DNA of 62,217 nt from CAYMCO01 sp964388955 (GCA_964388955.1 CAYMCO010000035.1:1-62217), one strand, 5' to 3'; positions 52,424 to 60,717 are shown, counted from the stretch's first letter. Numbers and translations are program-made. Notes: generated by a model from the letters alone, not told the origin.

Positions 52424-53317
52424 TCAGCGTGATTCCTTGAAGTCGTAGATGCCATCGACAAGGGGCCACAGTCGCCCGCAGATCACGCATCGCAGGCCGG
52501 CAGTTTCGTCGCGGAGGGGCACATGGCCGCATCGGGGACAGCGCCAGAATGCACCAGGCGGACCGGCCGCGTCTCGGCCCACGGCCCTCGCCCGAATGAA
52601 GAGGCTGGGCGTGTATTGCCACAGATTACCCGTCCACTGCAGGGCGGAGTCCACGCTCACCAACAAGCCGGTCGGCAGCAGCCGTTTGAGGGCCTGGATG
52701 CGGAAGTGAGAAACCGCGAGCTGGCGCAGGATTTCGAAATCCGCCGTTTCCAGCCAGCGGCGGACAGCGCTCGGATGGAAGTCGAAGTTCAACTCTGCGA
52801 ATTCGACCGGATCAAGGTCGAAGGGATTCCATCGCTGGCGGCCCAGCAGCCAGCGCAGGATGGCTTTTGCGTTGCGCTTGTTGGCGTACTCGAGGATGAA
52901 ATCCGCCCCCTGATGAAGGCAATTGCGGACGGATCTGAGCGCGGCGGGCGGATCCACCATGTGGTGCAGGGTGCGGATCATTGTGGCCGCGTTGAAAGCG
53001 GCTGGGGCAAAGGGCATTTGGTATAGGTCGGCGGCCACATACAGATAGCGATCGGAGTCGCCCAGCCGCTCGATGGCTTGGGAGAGTTGGGTGCGGGAGT
53101 AATCGAGCAGCACGATCTGGGCGAAGCCCCGGTAGCGAGGAGTGTTGCGGCCCGCGCCCGCGCCGACCTCCAGCAGCCGTCCCTGGCCGTGGGGGAGCAG
53201 GCGCCGCAGGGCGATCGCCTCGACACGGTCCTCGTACTCGCGATCGGCCGCGTCCCAAAAGCGCTGCTGGTAGTCGGAGCCTTCGTAGTCGCAGATCGGC
53301 CTGTTCTCTGGTGGCAT
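52424..53317 (-). CDS. Class I SAM methyltransferase with C-terminal zinc ribbon
   Basis: 297 aa. The SAM fold spans about 35-150 (LLEVGAGAGRNTPRY, LLDYSRTQLSQA, AADLYQMPFAPAAFNAAT, IRTLHHM). After a helical extension, residues 258-297 form a zinc ribbon, CPRCG...CVICGRLWPLVDGIYDF, like Trm112/UPF0434. In many methyltransferases this module is at the N-terminus or a separate protein; here it is at the C-terminus. GAGGGGC precedes the ATG. A TACAAT box at 53349-53354 is a likely -10. The two parS sites lie immediately upstream. Substrate unknown. Confidence 0.83.
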   Translation of the reverse strand: MPPENRPICDYEGSDYQQRFWDAADREYEDRVEAIALRRLLPHGQGRLLEVGAGAGRNTPRYRGFAQIVLLDYSRTQLSQAIERLGDSDRYLYVAADLYQMPFAPAAFNAATMIRTLHHMVDPPAALRSVRNCLHQGADFILEYANKRNAKAILRWLLGRQRWNPFDLDPVEFAELNFDFHPSAVRRWLETADFEILRQLAVSHFRIQALKRLLPTGLLVSVDSALQWTGNLWQYTPSLFIRARAVGRDAAGPPGAFWRCPRCGHVPLRDETAGLRCVICGRLWPLVDGIYDFKESR

Positions 53318-53326
53318 GCTGCCCCT

Positions 53327-53354
53327 CGTGTCGAGCGGTGCGACACGGATTGTA
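53327..53354 (-). promoter_or_regulatory. -10 box and leader hairpin of the methyltransferase gene
   Basis: TACAAT at 53349-53354. Between it and the ATG, CGTGTCG (53327-53333) pairs with CGACACG (53341-53347). The -35 region would fall inside the first parS site, so ParB binding could repress this gene (inference). Confidence 0.4.
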
Positions 53355-53367
53355 CCCCGGACCCGAG

Positions 53368-53383
53368 TGTTTCACGTGAAACA
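53368..53383. promoter_or_regulatory. parS: parS site 1 (ParB-binding centromere)
   Basis: TGTTTCACGTGAAACA, a perfect 16-bp palindrome identical to the consensus ParB site of bacterial chromosomes. Confidence 0.95.
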
Positions 53384-53416
53384 TTCTCTTGGGCAGAGGC
53401 CGGCCTGGATGGCCGA

Positions 53417-53432
53417 TGTTTCACGTGAAACA
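53417..53432. promoter_or_regulatory. parS: parS site 2 (ParB-binding centromere)
   Basis: A second identical TGTTTCACGTGAAACA, 49 bases from the first, in the same gene-free stretch 53318-53660. The paired copies argue strongly against chance. No par genes are in the window. Confidence 0.95.
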
Positions 53433-53551
53433 TCCCCGTGCCTCCGGGGGACAACGGCGCGGCCCGACCCGCATAGGCAAGCCGGGCAGCCGCCCTGCAC
53501 TGGAGCCGGGAAAGGACTACGCGGGATCATCCTCCAGCACAGCCCACGCCA

Positions 53552-53578
53552 GGGGGCAACCGGGCAGGGGGTGCCCCC
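53552..53578 (-). terminator. Hairpin downstream of the slipin gene
   Basis: GGGGGCA (53552-53558) pairs with TGCCCCC (53572-53578), loop 13 nt, 82 bases after the slipin stop on the minus strand. It also insulates the parS region. Confidence 0.45.
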
Positions 53579-53660
53579 TATGGCATTGGCGAACGAGCCG
53601 ATTCGGTCGATTGTGCTGCTCCACGTCCACCCGTTGATGCCAGCGCAGTTTGAAGGATCG

Positions 53661-54641
53661 CTACTCGGATTCTGGGCTGGCAGATTTGCGGGGGGACTCC
53701 AGGCCGCCGGACTGCGCAAGGGCGGTCATGCCTGCGATACCCCCCAGATTCATGGTATCCACCGCGCTCGAGGGGACGATTACCAGGGCACCCTTCTCTT
53801 TTAGACCCTCGAAAAGCATGTTCATCGCCCGCAGATGGAGCGCCGTGGGGTTGTCGCGATAGGCCCGAGAGGCATCCGCGAAGGAGGACGCGATTTGCTG
53901 CTCGGATTCCCCCAGTATGACGCGCGCTTGGCGCTCGCGCTCAGCCTGGGCTCGACGGCTCATGGCATCCTCGAGCACCTGAGGGATGACGATATCCCGT
54001 ATCTCGACGGACTGCACTGTCACACCCCACGGGGTCGTGCGCTCGTCGATGATCTTCTGCAGGTCACGGTCCATGCGCGCCCGCCCGACGAGGATATCCG
54101 CCAGGTCCATCTGGCCGATGACTTCTCGCAGCGCGGTCTGGGCGGCCCAGGCGATGGCCATGCGGTAATCCTCGACCTCCAGGGACGCTTTCTCGGCGTC
54201 CCAAACCAGCCAGAAGAGCACCGCGTCGACATCCACGGGCACGGTGTCTTTGGTGAGCGTCTTCTCGGCGCTGAAAGGCGTGACCATCACCCGGTGGTCG
54301 ATCCAGATCGGGATGCTGTCCACGATGGGGATGATCCAGAAAATGCCGGGGCCGCGCAAACCAATGAAGCGGCCGAGCCGCAGGATGACCGCCTTTTCCC
54401 ACTGGTCGGCGATCTTCCAGGCGAAGAGGATGTAGACGCCGATCGCGTTTATCGCGATGGTGACGAGTATGACCCACGGGACGGGCATCTGCTGGGAAGA
54501 GAGGTAGAAAGCCGCCGGGATGGAGAGGATCAACAGCAGTGAGAAACTGGCGACAGCTGGGGCGGGTAGGCGCGGGTTCCATGAGACTGAGAGGCTCATG
54601 CGCTCACTCAGGTCTTGAAGCGATTTGGATTTGTCTTTCAT
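53661..54641 (-). CDS. SPFH/Band 7 family membrane protein (slipin/stomatin-like)
   Basis: 326 aa. Two adjacent hydrophobic segments lie at about 30-47 and 54-75. The Band 7 domain follows (EKAVILRLGRFIGLRGPGIFWIIPIVD, VPVDVDAVLFWLVWD, ALREVIGQMDLADIL, DERTTPWGV, VEIRDIVIP), then a helical QAERERQA segment and a flexible tail. Slipins form membrane microdomains and oligomeric cages. A NfeD partner is usual but is not adjacent here. ATG at 54641, with GGGAGG just upstream, is preferred to one four codons earlier. It is co-transcribed with the gntR gene 39 bases upstream. Confidence 0.9.
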   Translation of the reverse strand: MKDKSKSLQDLSERMSLSVSWNPRLPAPAVASFSLLLILSIPAAFYLSSQQMPVPWVILVTIAINAIGVYILFAWKIADQWEKAVILRLGRFIGLRGPGIFWIIPIVDSIPIWIDHRVMVTPFSAEKTLTKDTVPVDVDAVLFWLVWDAEKASLEVEDYRMAIAWAAQTALREVIGQMDLADILVGRARMDRDLQKIIDERTTPWGVTVQSVEIRDIVIPQVLEDAMSRRAQAERERQARVILGESEQQIASSFADASRAYRDNPTALHLRAMNMLFEGLKEKGALVIVPSSAVDTMNLGGIAGMTALAQSGGLESPRKSASPESE

Positions 54642-54680
54642 CTTGCCTCCCATACAGGCATCAGCCGGTTGAGATCGATT

Positions 54681-55097
54681 CTATTCTTCGCCCTCTGGCG
54701 GCGTACCTTGGCTCCGCCAATCGTCCATTGACTCACGGAACGCGGCTTCCACCTCGGCGGGCCCAAAGCCGATTTGGTCTGCCTCTCGCAGGAAAGTACG
54801 CGTGATGTCCATCAAGGCTTTCCGGCGAAGGGCGACGGCGCGATCGGGCGGTGGCGGCTCGAGGACAAAGGTTCCCCGCCCCTGTTGGGTGGAGATCACC
54901 CCGGCCTCGTCCAGCATGCGATAGGCGCGCGCGATCGTGTTGAAGTTCACCCGCAAATCCGCCGCCAACTGGCGCACGGTCGGCAACTGGTCACCGGGCC
55001 CAAGGGCGCCTGTGGCGATCAATGCCTGCATGCGCTCTACGATTTGCAGGTATATGGGCACATGGCTGCGGAAATCCAGTTCGAACAAATTCGCCAT
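54681..55097 (-). CDS. GntR-family transcriptional regulator, YtrA-like
   Basis: 138 aa. The N-terminal winged helix (PIYLQIVERMQALIATGALGPGDQLPTVRQLAADLRVNFNTIARAYRML...GRGTFV) is classical GntR. The short helical C-terminus without a ligand domain is that of the YtrA subgroup, which usually regulates its own operon, often a membrane or transport function. Three TTGTAC half-sites lie between its ATG and 55147, suggesting autoregulation of the gntR-slipin operon. Confidence 0.92.
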   Translation of the reverse strand: MANLFELDFRSHVPIYLQIVERMQALIATGALGPGDQLPTVRQLAADLRVNFNTIARAYRMLDEAGVISTQQGRGTFVLEPPPPDRAVALRRKALMDITRTFLREADQIGFGPAEVEAAFRESMDDWRSQGTPPEGEE

Positions 55098-55099
55098 TA

Positions 55100-55147
55100 T
55101 TGTACTAATTGTCTCTTTGTATCATTGTACATTTGTAATAATTGTAC
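55100..55147 (-). promoter_or_regulatory. Promoter/operator region of gntR-slipin with three TTGTAC sites
   Basis: TTGTAC at 55100-55105, 55125-55130 and 55142-55147, each preceded by A. Two extend to TTGTACA, which contains the palindrome TGTACA. On the minus strand each gives TACAAT-like hexamers, so -10 and operator overlap. The tract is markedly AT-rich against its surroundings. Confidence 0.6.
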
Positions 55148-55307
55148 ACCACAAATGCGCCGAGTCAAGCCCCTGTTGGTGTGGAGATCCCTTCTCCTCG
55201 GGGAGTCAGCGGGAGGCGCTGATTCGTGGCGGGGACGCGGCCCGGACAACTCCACGGTGATCGTCAATTTGCCCCTCAGCGGCGCCCACCCCCCGCCTTG
55301 AGGGTGA

Positions 55308-55337
55308 TTGCGGCCGAGAGCGGCCACATGGTAAAAT
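55308..55337 (+). promoter_or_regulatory. Putative promoter upstream of the GNAT-like gene
   Basis: TTGCGG (55308-55313), 18-nt spacer, TAAAAT (55332-55337). It gives a leader of 130 nt or more. Confidence 0.45.
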
Positions 55338-55344
55338 CATGCCA

Positions 55345-55560
55345 GCGATCCAGACAGGCCACTGGCGGGCGAGTCTGGATTGATTTCTAAAAGAGAGGTC
55401 GGAGCGGCGAGAAGCGGTCCGTTTGGTTCAGTGAGGCCGGATGCTCCCATTGAAGCGCGCTAAGGGACCGTTGTGAGCCAGCGAGGCCCGGCCTCGAGCA
55501 TGCGCAGCGAGTGGGAAGGGGGAAAACCTCGCCTCGGCGCGAGGCATCCAAGCAAGGGAG
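55345..55560 (+). ncRNA. Structured leader upstream of / overlapping the 5' end of the GNAT-like gene
   Basis: Inverted repeats: ATCCAGAC (55348-55355) with GTCTGGAT (55373-55380); CGGTCC (55415-55420) with GGACCG (55465-55470); and GCCTCG (55531-55536) with CGAGGC (55540-55545). An AAGGGAGG ribosome-like site is at 55553-55560. No known riboswitch motif matches as a whole. This may be an unrecognised regulatory RNA or just GC-rich chance pairing. Confidence 0.35.
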
Positions 55561-56540
55561 GCGAAACAATCGGCGGAACGATACGAGCTTTTGATTGGCG
55601 GGATCTGCCCCTGCTGCACCAGATGCGGGACCATGGCATCTGCCTGGACGCGCAGAGCGCCTATACCAGAGGACCGCAAACCCTGCAGCAGGCGCTCCTG
55701 GATGTGCTCCTGCCGGGCCGGCGGGTGGCCACCCTGGTGGGGCGCCCTGCAGATGGAGATGGCGAAGCCATGGTGGGGCAGATTACACGCCGCAATTCCG
55801 ATCCCTATGCTCGGCTGGTTTTCATCGGGCCTCCAGAAGCGCTGAGTGATCCGCAGGGCCTGCGCATGCTGGATGCGTTGAGTGCGGCAGCCGGAGAAAG
55901 CGGGGCGCACCATCTCCTGGCGGAAGTAGATGAAAAGAGTGATGCCTTCGTCGGACTCCGACGGGGAGGATTCGCGGTGTACGCTCGGCAGCGTATCTGG
56001 CGACTGCAGGACGAGGGCCTGCTCGAGCGGGGTTCTGCGGAGGAGGACTGGAAGGCGGAGGAAAAGGAAGATCACTTTTCGATCCTCAATCTCTATCATG
56101 CGGTCGTGCCCCCGCTTGTTCAGCAAGTAGAGCCTGCTCCCGGAAACAACCGCAAGGGTATGGTATACATGGCCGAGGGCGAGGCCCTTGGGTATATGGA
56201 TACCGCCCACGGACCTTTGGGGACATGGGTGCATCCCTACTTCCATCCGGCTGCGGAGGATTCCGAGCGATTGCTGGCCGAATTCTTGGGGGAGTTGGAC
56301 GCCCGGCGGGAGACCCCGGTGTATTTTTGCGTGCGATCCTATCAGAGCTGGATGAATGGCGTGCTGTCGCACCTGGCTTTTGAGCCCTTGATCGATCAGG
56401 CGGTGATGGTCAAGCGTCTGGTTGTGGCCGTCAAAAGGCCGGCGTTCGCCCGCTTGCCGTCTCTGGATGGCACACGAGCCGAACCGACGGTCCCCTTTGC
56501 ACCGCTTGGAAAGCAAGAATCCACGCCACGAGGCCGCTAA
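55473..56540 (+). CDS. GNAT-like conserved protein of unknown function
   Basis: Up to 355 aa. Homology-like sequence begins at about residue 36 (IRAFDWRDLPLLHQMRDHG) and covers two acetyltransferase-like halves (YARLVFIGPPEAL..., then MVYMAEGEALGYMDTAHGPLGTWVHPYFHP...). The start is uncertain: GTG 55473 and ATG 55500 are in frame, but the only good ribosome site (AAGGGAGG, 55553-55560) is followed by ATC/ATA codons rather than a normal start. The gene ends 6 bases before the R3H ATPase gene and is probably its operon partner. Confidence 0.75.
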   Translation: MSQRGPASSMRSEWEGGKPRLGARHPSKGGETIGGTIRAFDWRDLPLLHQMRDHGICLDAQSAYTRGPQTLQQALLDVLLPGRRVATLVGRPADGDGEAMVGQITRRNSDPYARLVFIGPPEALSDPQGLRMLDALSAAAGESGAHHLLAEVDEKSDAFVGLRRGGFAVYARQRIWRLQDEGLLERGSAEEDWKAEEKEDHFSILNLYHAVVPPLVQQVEPAPGNNRKGMVYMAEGEALGYMDTAHGPLGTWVHPYFHPAAEDSERLLAEFLGELDARRETPVYFCVRSYQSWMNGVLSHLAFEPLIDQAVMVKRLVVAVKRPAFARLPSLDGTRAEPTVPFAPLGKQESTPRGR

Positions 56541-56546
56541 GGCATA

Positions 56547-58136
56547 ATGATCGGAAAGCGTATCACAGACAATATCGAGGATATCCTCAACGTTCTGCCT
56601 CCGGATATCACCAAGACATTGAGAGAAATCGACCGCCAGGATGACTTACTCGAAGTCATTCTCGACTTGGGGCGCGTGCCCACGGCGCGTTACCTGGATG
56701 AGGAGATCACGCTCAACCCCCGAGAGGTCACGCGCGAGGACATCCGATACGTTGTGGATCGCATTGGCGACTTCGACAAGGACAACCGCGCGGGCATCGA
56801 ACGTACCTTGCACCGCATCTCGGCCATACGCAACCGGCATGGCGACATCGTCGGTCTCACCTGCCGGGTGGGCCGGGCCGTATATGGCACGATTGACATT
56901 ATCCAGGACATCATCACCTCCGGGAAGAGCGTGCTGTTGCTGGGACGCCCGGGTGTGGGAAAGACGACCATGCTTCGGGAGGCAGCGCGCATCCTCGCGG
57001 AGCGCAGCCGTGTGGTTATCGTCGACACCTCCAACGAGATCGCGGGGGATGGCGATGTCCCCCATCCGGCGATTGGGCGAGCTCGGCGGATGCAGGTGAA
57101 GGAACCCAGCCTGCAGCATGAGGTGATGATCGAGGCGGTGGAGAATCACAACCCCGAGGTCATCGTGATCGATGAGATTGGCCGGGAGTTGGAAGCCGTT
57201 GCCGCCCGCACGATCGCTGAACGAGGGGTGCAATTGATCGGAACTGCCCATGGCAACACATTGGAGAACCTGCTGTTGAATCCTACGCTCTCGGATCTGG
57301 TGGGGGGGATCGAATCGGTGACGCTCTCGGACGAGGAAGCCCGCCGCCGGGGCACTCAGAAGACGGTGCTTGAGCGCCGCGCTGCGCCGACCTTCGATGT
57401 GCTGATTGAGATTCAGGCCCGGGAGCGGCTGGCAGTCCATCCCGACGTATCCGAGGCGGTGGACGCCATGCTCCGTGGTCGGGCGCATATCCCGGAGCTG
57501 CGTTACCGGGACGAAGAGGGGCGGGTGCAGGTGGAAACCCCGCCCCAACGGGCAAAGGTGGACCGGCGAGATCGGGCCGGCTACCGGCGCCAAACGGCGT
57601 TGCCGAGCGCAAGAAGCGAAGAGGAAAGCGGTCTGCCTTACTCCCCGACCCCGCCGAAGATGCCGAGCTCGCTGTCGCCGATGCAGATCTTTCCCTATGG
57701 CGTGGCGCGCAATCGTCTGCGGCAGGCTGCCAAGCGGCTGGGAGTTCCGGCGAATCTGGTGGAGGGGCTCGAGAACGCCCAGGTGATGGTTACCCTGCGC
57801 TCGTATTATCGCCGACGCCATCAGGTGATCGAGGATGCGGAGGCAGCGCGCGTGCCCATCTATGTGCTGCGCTCCAATACGGTTGAGCAGATGGAGAGCT
57901 TTCTGAGCGACCTGTTTGATCTGCAGCCGGTGGGCGAGGATGCCAGCCTGGAGGATGCCATCCGGGAGGCGGAGGATGCCATCCGCCAGGTGCTCAACGG
58001 CAGGCGGGCCGTCGAGCTGTCGCCGGCCTCGGCCTATGTCAGGCGCCTGCAGCACCAGATGGCACGCCAAGCGAACTTGATTTCTCATTCGCAGGGCAAG
58101 GAACCCCACCGCCGGGTGAAAGTCCTACGGAGCTGA
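56547..58136 (+). CDS. R3H-domain AAA ATPase (SpoIIIAA/Ycf45-like)
   Basis: 529 aa. Residues 1-110 are a helical/beta N-domain. The ATPase spans about 110-330 with Walker A GRPGVGKTT and Walker B VIVIDEIG, plus RMQVKEPSLQHEVMIEAVENHNPE as in SpoIIIAA and cyanobacterial Ycf45. A Ser/Pro-rich linker lies at 345-375. The C-terminus has an R3H single-stranded nucleic-acid module (R-R-L-Q-H near 505, then SHSQGKEPHRRV). The family is widespread in Chloroflexota and Cyanobacteria, and its role is unclear; RNA or DNA binding is inferred. It is 2 bases from tmk. Confidence 0.9.
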   Translation: MIGKRITDNIEDILNVLPPDITKTLREIDRQDDLLEVILDLGRVPTARYLDEEITLNPREVTREDIRYVVDRIGDFDKDNRAGIERTLHRISAIRNRHGDIVGLTCRVGRAVYGTIDIIQDIITSGKSVLLLGRPGVGKTTMLREAARILAERSRVVIVDTSNEIAGDGDVPHPAIGRARRMQVKEPSLQHEVMIEAVENHNPEVIVIDEIGRELEAVAARTIAERGVQLIGTAHGNTLENLLLNPTLSDLVGGIESVTLSDEEARRRGTQKTVLERRAAPTFDVLIEIQARERLAVHPDVSEAVDAMLRGRAHIPELRYRDEEGRVQVETPPQRAKVDRRDRAGYRRQTALPSARSEEESGLPYSPTPPKMPSSLSPMQIFPYGVARNRLRQAAKRLGVPANLVEGLENAQVMVTLRSYYRRRHQVIEDAEAARVPIYVLRSNTVEQMESFLSDLFDLQPVGEDASLEDAIREAEDAIRQVLNGRRAVELSPASAYVRRLQHQMARQANLISHSQGKEPHRRVKVLRS

Positions 58137-58138
58137 CG

Positions 58139-58765
58139 TTGTTCATCACCCTTGAAGGGCCAGACGGAAGCGGTAAGTCCAGCCAGGCGAGAATGTTGGC
58201 GGACCACTTACACGCGCGCGGCTTCGATATCCTGCTGACGCGCGAGCCGGGGGGCACTTCGATCGGAAGTCAGATCCGAGCGATCCTGATGTCCTTGGAG
58301 AACACGCGCATGGAGCCGGAGACCGAGTTTCTCCTGTTCTCGGCCTCCCGGTCGCAGCTCGTCCGGCAGGTCATCCGGCCGCATCTGGAGGGCGGCGGGT
58401 GGGTGGTCTGCGATCGGTTCTTTGACTCTTCTCTGGCATATCAGGGATATGGCCATCAATTGGATTTGGATGCGCTGAGGGAGATCACCCGCTTTGCGAC
58501 GGGCGGGCTTACCCCGGACATCAGCGTCTTGTTGGATCTTCCCGTAGAGGAGGGACTCCGACGGCGGGAGCGAGGCGGAGAATGGAACCGGCTGGATGCC
58601 TACGACCTGGCTTTTCACCGTCGGGTGCGGGAGGGTTATCTGGCTTTGGCGGCCGCAGAGGCGGGGAGATGGTGCGTGATCGATGCCTCCCCCTCGGAGC
58701 GGACCGTGCAGGGAGCAGTTCAGGAAGCCGTGGACGCTCGGCTGGGCCGTGAGGGGCGTCGCTGA
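58139..58765 (+). CDS. tmk: Thymidylate kinase
   Basis: 208-aa dTMP kinase for dTTP synthesis: P-loop GPDGSGKSS, DR-x motif in CDRFFDSSLAYQG, TREPGGTSIG, and a lid region with Arg residues (RRRERGGEWNRLD). The TTG start at 58139 has GGAG about 7 bases upstream, inside the end of the R3H gene, so it is coupled to it. Confidence 0.95.
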   Translation: MFITLEGPDGSGKSSQARMLADHLHARGFDILLTREPGGTSIGSQIRAILMSLENTRMEPETEFLLFSASRSQLVRQVIRPHLEGGGWVVCDRFFDSSLAYQGYGHQLDLDALREITRFATGGLTPDISVLLDLPVEEGLRRRERGGEWNRLDAYDLAFHRRVREGYLALAAAEAGRWCVIDASPSERTVQGAVQEAVDARLGREGRR

Positions 58766-58840
58766 GCGGCGGGCCGGCCAAGCGATCAAGTGCTGTCGGT
58801 GACTTGATCCAACGCATCTAGGCCGAAGGGCCGCGGCCAG

Positions 58841-59227
58841 TCAGTCGAGCCAATCCGCCGCCCCGGGCGCATCCAGATCGGGCATGCTCTCCTCGATGGA
58901 CTCGGGGCTCTCCCCCGCTTCCAAACGCCCTACAACTTCATCGAATTCTGGCGGCATTTCCTCACCCAACTCCTGACCCATGGTGCGCATCATCTTGGCC
59001 AGGCTGCGGGGATCCTCTTCGTCGAGGTCCCCCCACTGGCCGGGATCGGCGAGGTTTTCCAGGCGGGATTCCTCGGAGCGGGCGAAGCGAACCCGTCCAA
59101 TGCGGCGCTGCAACCGGTCTGAGCCGCATTCCGGGCAGTTCACCGGCACGTCCCCATACTCCTCGTACGTTTGATAGATGGTCACCCGCCGCCGGCAATC
59201 CATGCATCGGTATTCGTAATTCGGCAT
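58841..59227 (-). CDS. FmdB-type zinc-ribbon protein
   Basis: 128 aa. The N-terminal FmdB/CxxC_CxxC ribbon (YEYRCMDCRRR ... CPECGSDRLQRR) is followed by an acidic helical tail rich in E, D and M. It is preceded by GGAGGG. Function is unknown; it is called a putative regulatory protein in many genomes. Its start is divergent from gmk, 52 bases apart, so their promoters overlap. Confidence 0.88.
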   Translation of the reverse strand: MPNYEYRCMDCRRRVTIYQTYEEYGDVPVNCPECGSDRLQRRIGRVRFARSEESRLENLADPGQWGDLDEEDPRSLAKMMRTMGQELGEEMPPEFDEVVGRLEAGESPESIEESMPDLDAPGAADWLD

Positions 59228-59249
59228 AAAGACCCTCCACCAAATGAAT

Positions 59250-59270
59250 TATACTGAGCGGGCGAGGAGG
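59250..59270 (+). promoter_or_regulatory. -10 box and ribosome site that fix the gmk start
   Basis: TATACT (59250-59255) followed by GAGGAGG (59264-59270), 9 bases before ATG 59280. These rule out an in-frame ATG at 59244 that lies upstream of the -10. Confidence 0.65.
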
Positions 59271-59279
59271 CTTCAACAC

Positions 59280-59897
59280 ATGGAAGAAGAGTTGCTGGCG
59301 CGCCAGCGGGAGCCGCTGCTGATTGTGATTTCTGGACCTTCCGGGGTGGGCAAGGACTCGGTCGTTGGCAGTATGAAGGCGCGTGGCCTCCCCTTCCACT
59401 TTGTGGTCACAGCGACCACGCGGCCTCGCCGCCCGGGCGAGACGGATGGGGAGGATTATTTCTTCGTCACTCATGACCGCTTCGCCGAAATGATCGATGA
59501 TGATGAATTGCTCGAATACGCGCTGGTATACAACGACTACAAAGGGATCCCGAAGGCGCAAGTTCGCGATGCCTTGGAGAGCGGGAAGGACGTGATCATG
59601 CGTATCGATGTACAGGGGGCGGAGACGGTGCGCGGTCTGGCTCCCGAGGCAGTATTGATCTTCCTATCCACGCGCAGCGAGGCGGAGCTCGTGCGCCGCT
59701 TGAAGGCTCGCAAGACGGAGACACCGGAGGGGTTGAAGTTGCGCATCGCCACGGCCAGGAAGGAGCTGCGCCGCATCGATGTTTTTGATTACTATGTGTT
59801 GAACGAGAGAGACAAGCTCGAGCAGGCGGTGGATGACATACTGGCGATCATCCAGGCGGAGCATCTGCGCACCCAGCCTCGCAAGGTGCGCTTGTGA
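59280..59897 (+). CDS. gmk: Guanylate kinase
   Basis: 205-aa GMP kinase: Walker A GPSGVGKDS, the GMP-binding TTRPRRPGETDGEDYFF, and IDVQGAETVR. The start is set at 59280 by the ribosome site. The stop overlaps the GTG of the first rhomboid gene (GTGA). No rpoZ or dfp genes, its common neighbours, follow; instead there are two rhomboid proteases. Confidence 0.95.
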   Translation: MEEELLARQREPLLIVISGPSGVGKDSVVGSMKARGLPFHFVVTATTRPRRPGETDGEDYFFVTHDRFAEMIDDDELLEYALVYNDYKGIPKAQVRDALESGKDVIMRIDVQGAETVRGLAPEAVLIFLSTRSEAELVRRLKARKTETPEGLKLRIATARKELRRIDVFDYYVLNERDKLEQAVDDILAIIQAEHLRTQPRKVRL

Positions 59898-60691
59898 GGC
59901 CACTCCCCCAGGGGGAGCCTGAAGGGCGTCTTGGCAGGAGAGAAGAACAGCAGCGGCCACACGCCCCCCCGCCGCGCCCCCACGCCCCTTGGGCCAACCT
60001 CTCCCGCTTCCCAGCTACCTTTGGTTTGATCGGATTCACCTTGCTGGCCTACCTCGGGCAGTTGCTTTCGGTCGCCCTCTGGGGCCAAGATGTGCTGCTC
60101 GTGCTGGGCGCCAAAGAGCGGAGCGCGCTTGCGGCGGGCCAGCTATGGCGCCTGATCACCCCCGTATTCCTGCATATCGGGCTGCTCCATTTCTTCGTCA
60201 ACATGTATTCGCTTTATGCATTGGGTCCGGCGGTGGAGCGTTTCTTTGGGTGGGCGCGCATGCTGCTCTTCTACTTGCTGTCGGGCATATCAGGGGTGAT
60301 CCTGAGCGATGCCCTGAGCAGTAGAGCCTCGGTTGGCGCTTCCGGCGCGATTTTCGGCCTGCTGGGGGCTCTGGCAGCCTTCCTGTATCAGCATCGCCGC
60401 GTTTTCGGCTCCGCGGGGGGAGCTCAATTCCGGCAGTTGGTGTTCGTCGCTCTGCTGAACCTGGCCATCGGGCTTTCCCCTGGGATTGACAACTGGGGGC
60501 ACCTGGGTGGGCTGCTCTCTGGGGCCGCCATGACGTGGTTCTTGGGGCCGCAACTCCGGCCCAGTTGGAGCGATCGCGCAACGCCAGGCTTGGTGGATCA
60601 TCGCCCGTGGCGGGCCGTCAGGCCCGCGGCGCTGGCTTATGCCGCCGGAATCATAGCGCTGGGTGCAGCGATAGTGAAATTTGTCACTTGA
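59894..60691 (+). CDS. Rhomboid intramembrane serine protease 1
   Basis: 265 aa. A 35-residue basic/Pro-rich cytoplasmic N-terminus is followed by six to seven helices. The catalytic dyad is S150 (GASGAIFG) and H203 (NWGHLGG). The oxyanion His and Asn are H99 and N103 (HFFVN). GTG start overlaps gmk. An RPWRAV motif and a last helix end the protein. Rhomboids cleave transmembrane segments of membrane proteins; the targets are unknown. Confidence 0.92.
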   Translation: MRPLPQGEPEGRLGRREEQQRPHAPPPRPHAPWANLSRFPATFGLIGFTLLAYLGQLLSVALWGQDVLLVLGAKERSALAAGQLWRLITPVFLHIGLLHFFVNMYSLYALGPAVERFFGWARMLLFYLLSGISGVILSDALSSRASVGASGAIFGLLGALAAFLYQHRRVFGSAGGAQFRQLVFVALLNLAIGLSPGIDNWGHLGGLLSGAAMTWFLGPQLRPSWSDRATPGLVDHRPWRAVRPAALAYAAGIIALGAAIVKFVT

Positions 60692-60717
60692 AATATGCAT
60701 CGGGAATACGGTAGACT
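60688..60717 (+). promoter_or_regulatory. Promoter of rhomboid gene 2
   Basis: TTGAAA (60688-60693), an 18-nt spacer and TAGACT (60712-60717), in the gap between the two rhomboid genes. Confidence 0.5.

Noticed and set aside
53316..53804. Open frames through the parS region
   Set aside because: They run across the parS palindromes and a hairpin, have no homology-like motifs, and overlap the slipin gene.
55355..55380. GCCACTG resembling a cobalamin riboswitch box
   Set aside because: The other conserved B12 elements are missing, and the segment lies in the loop of a simple hairpin.
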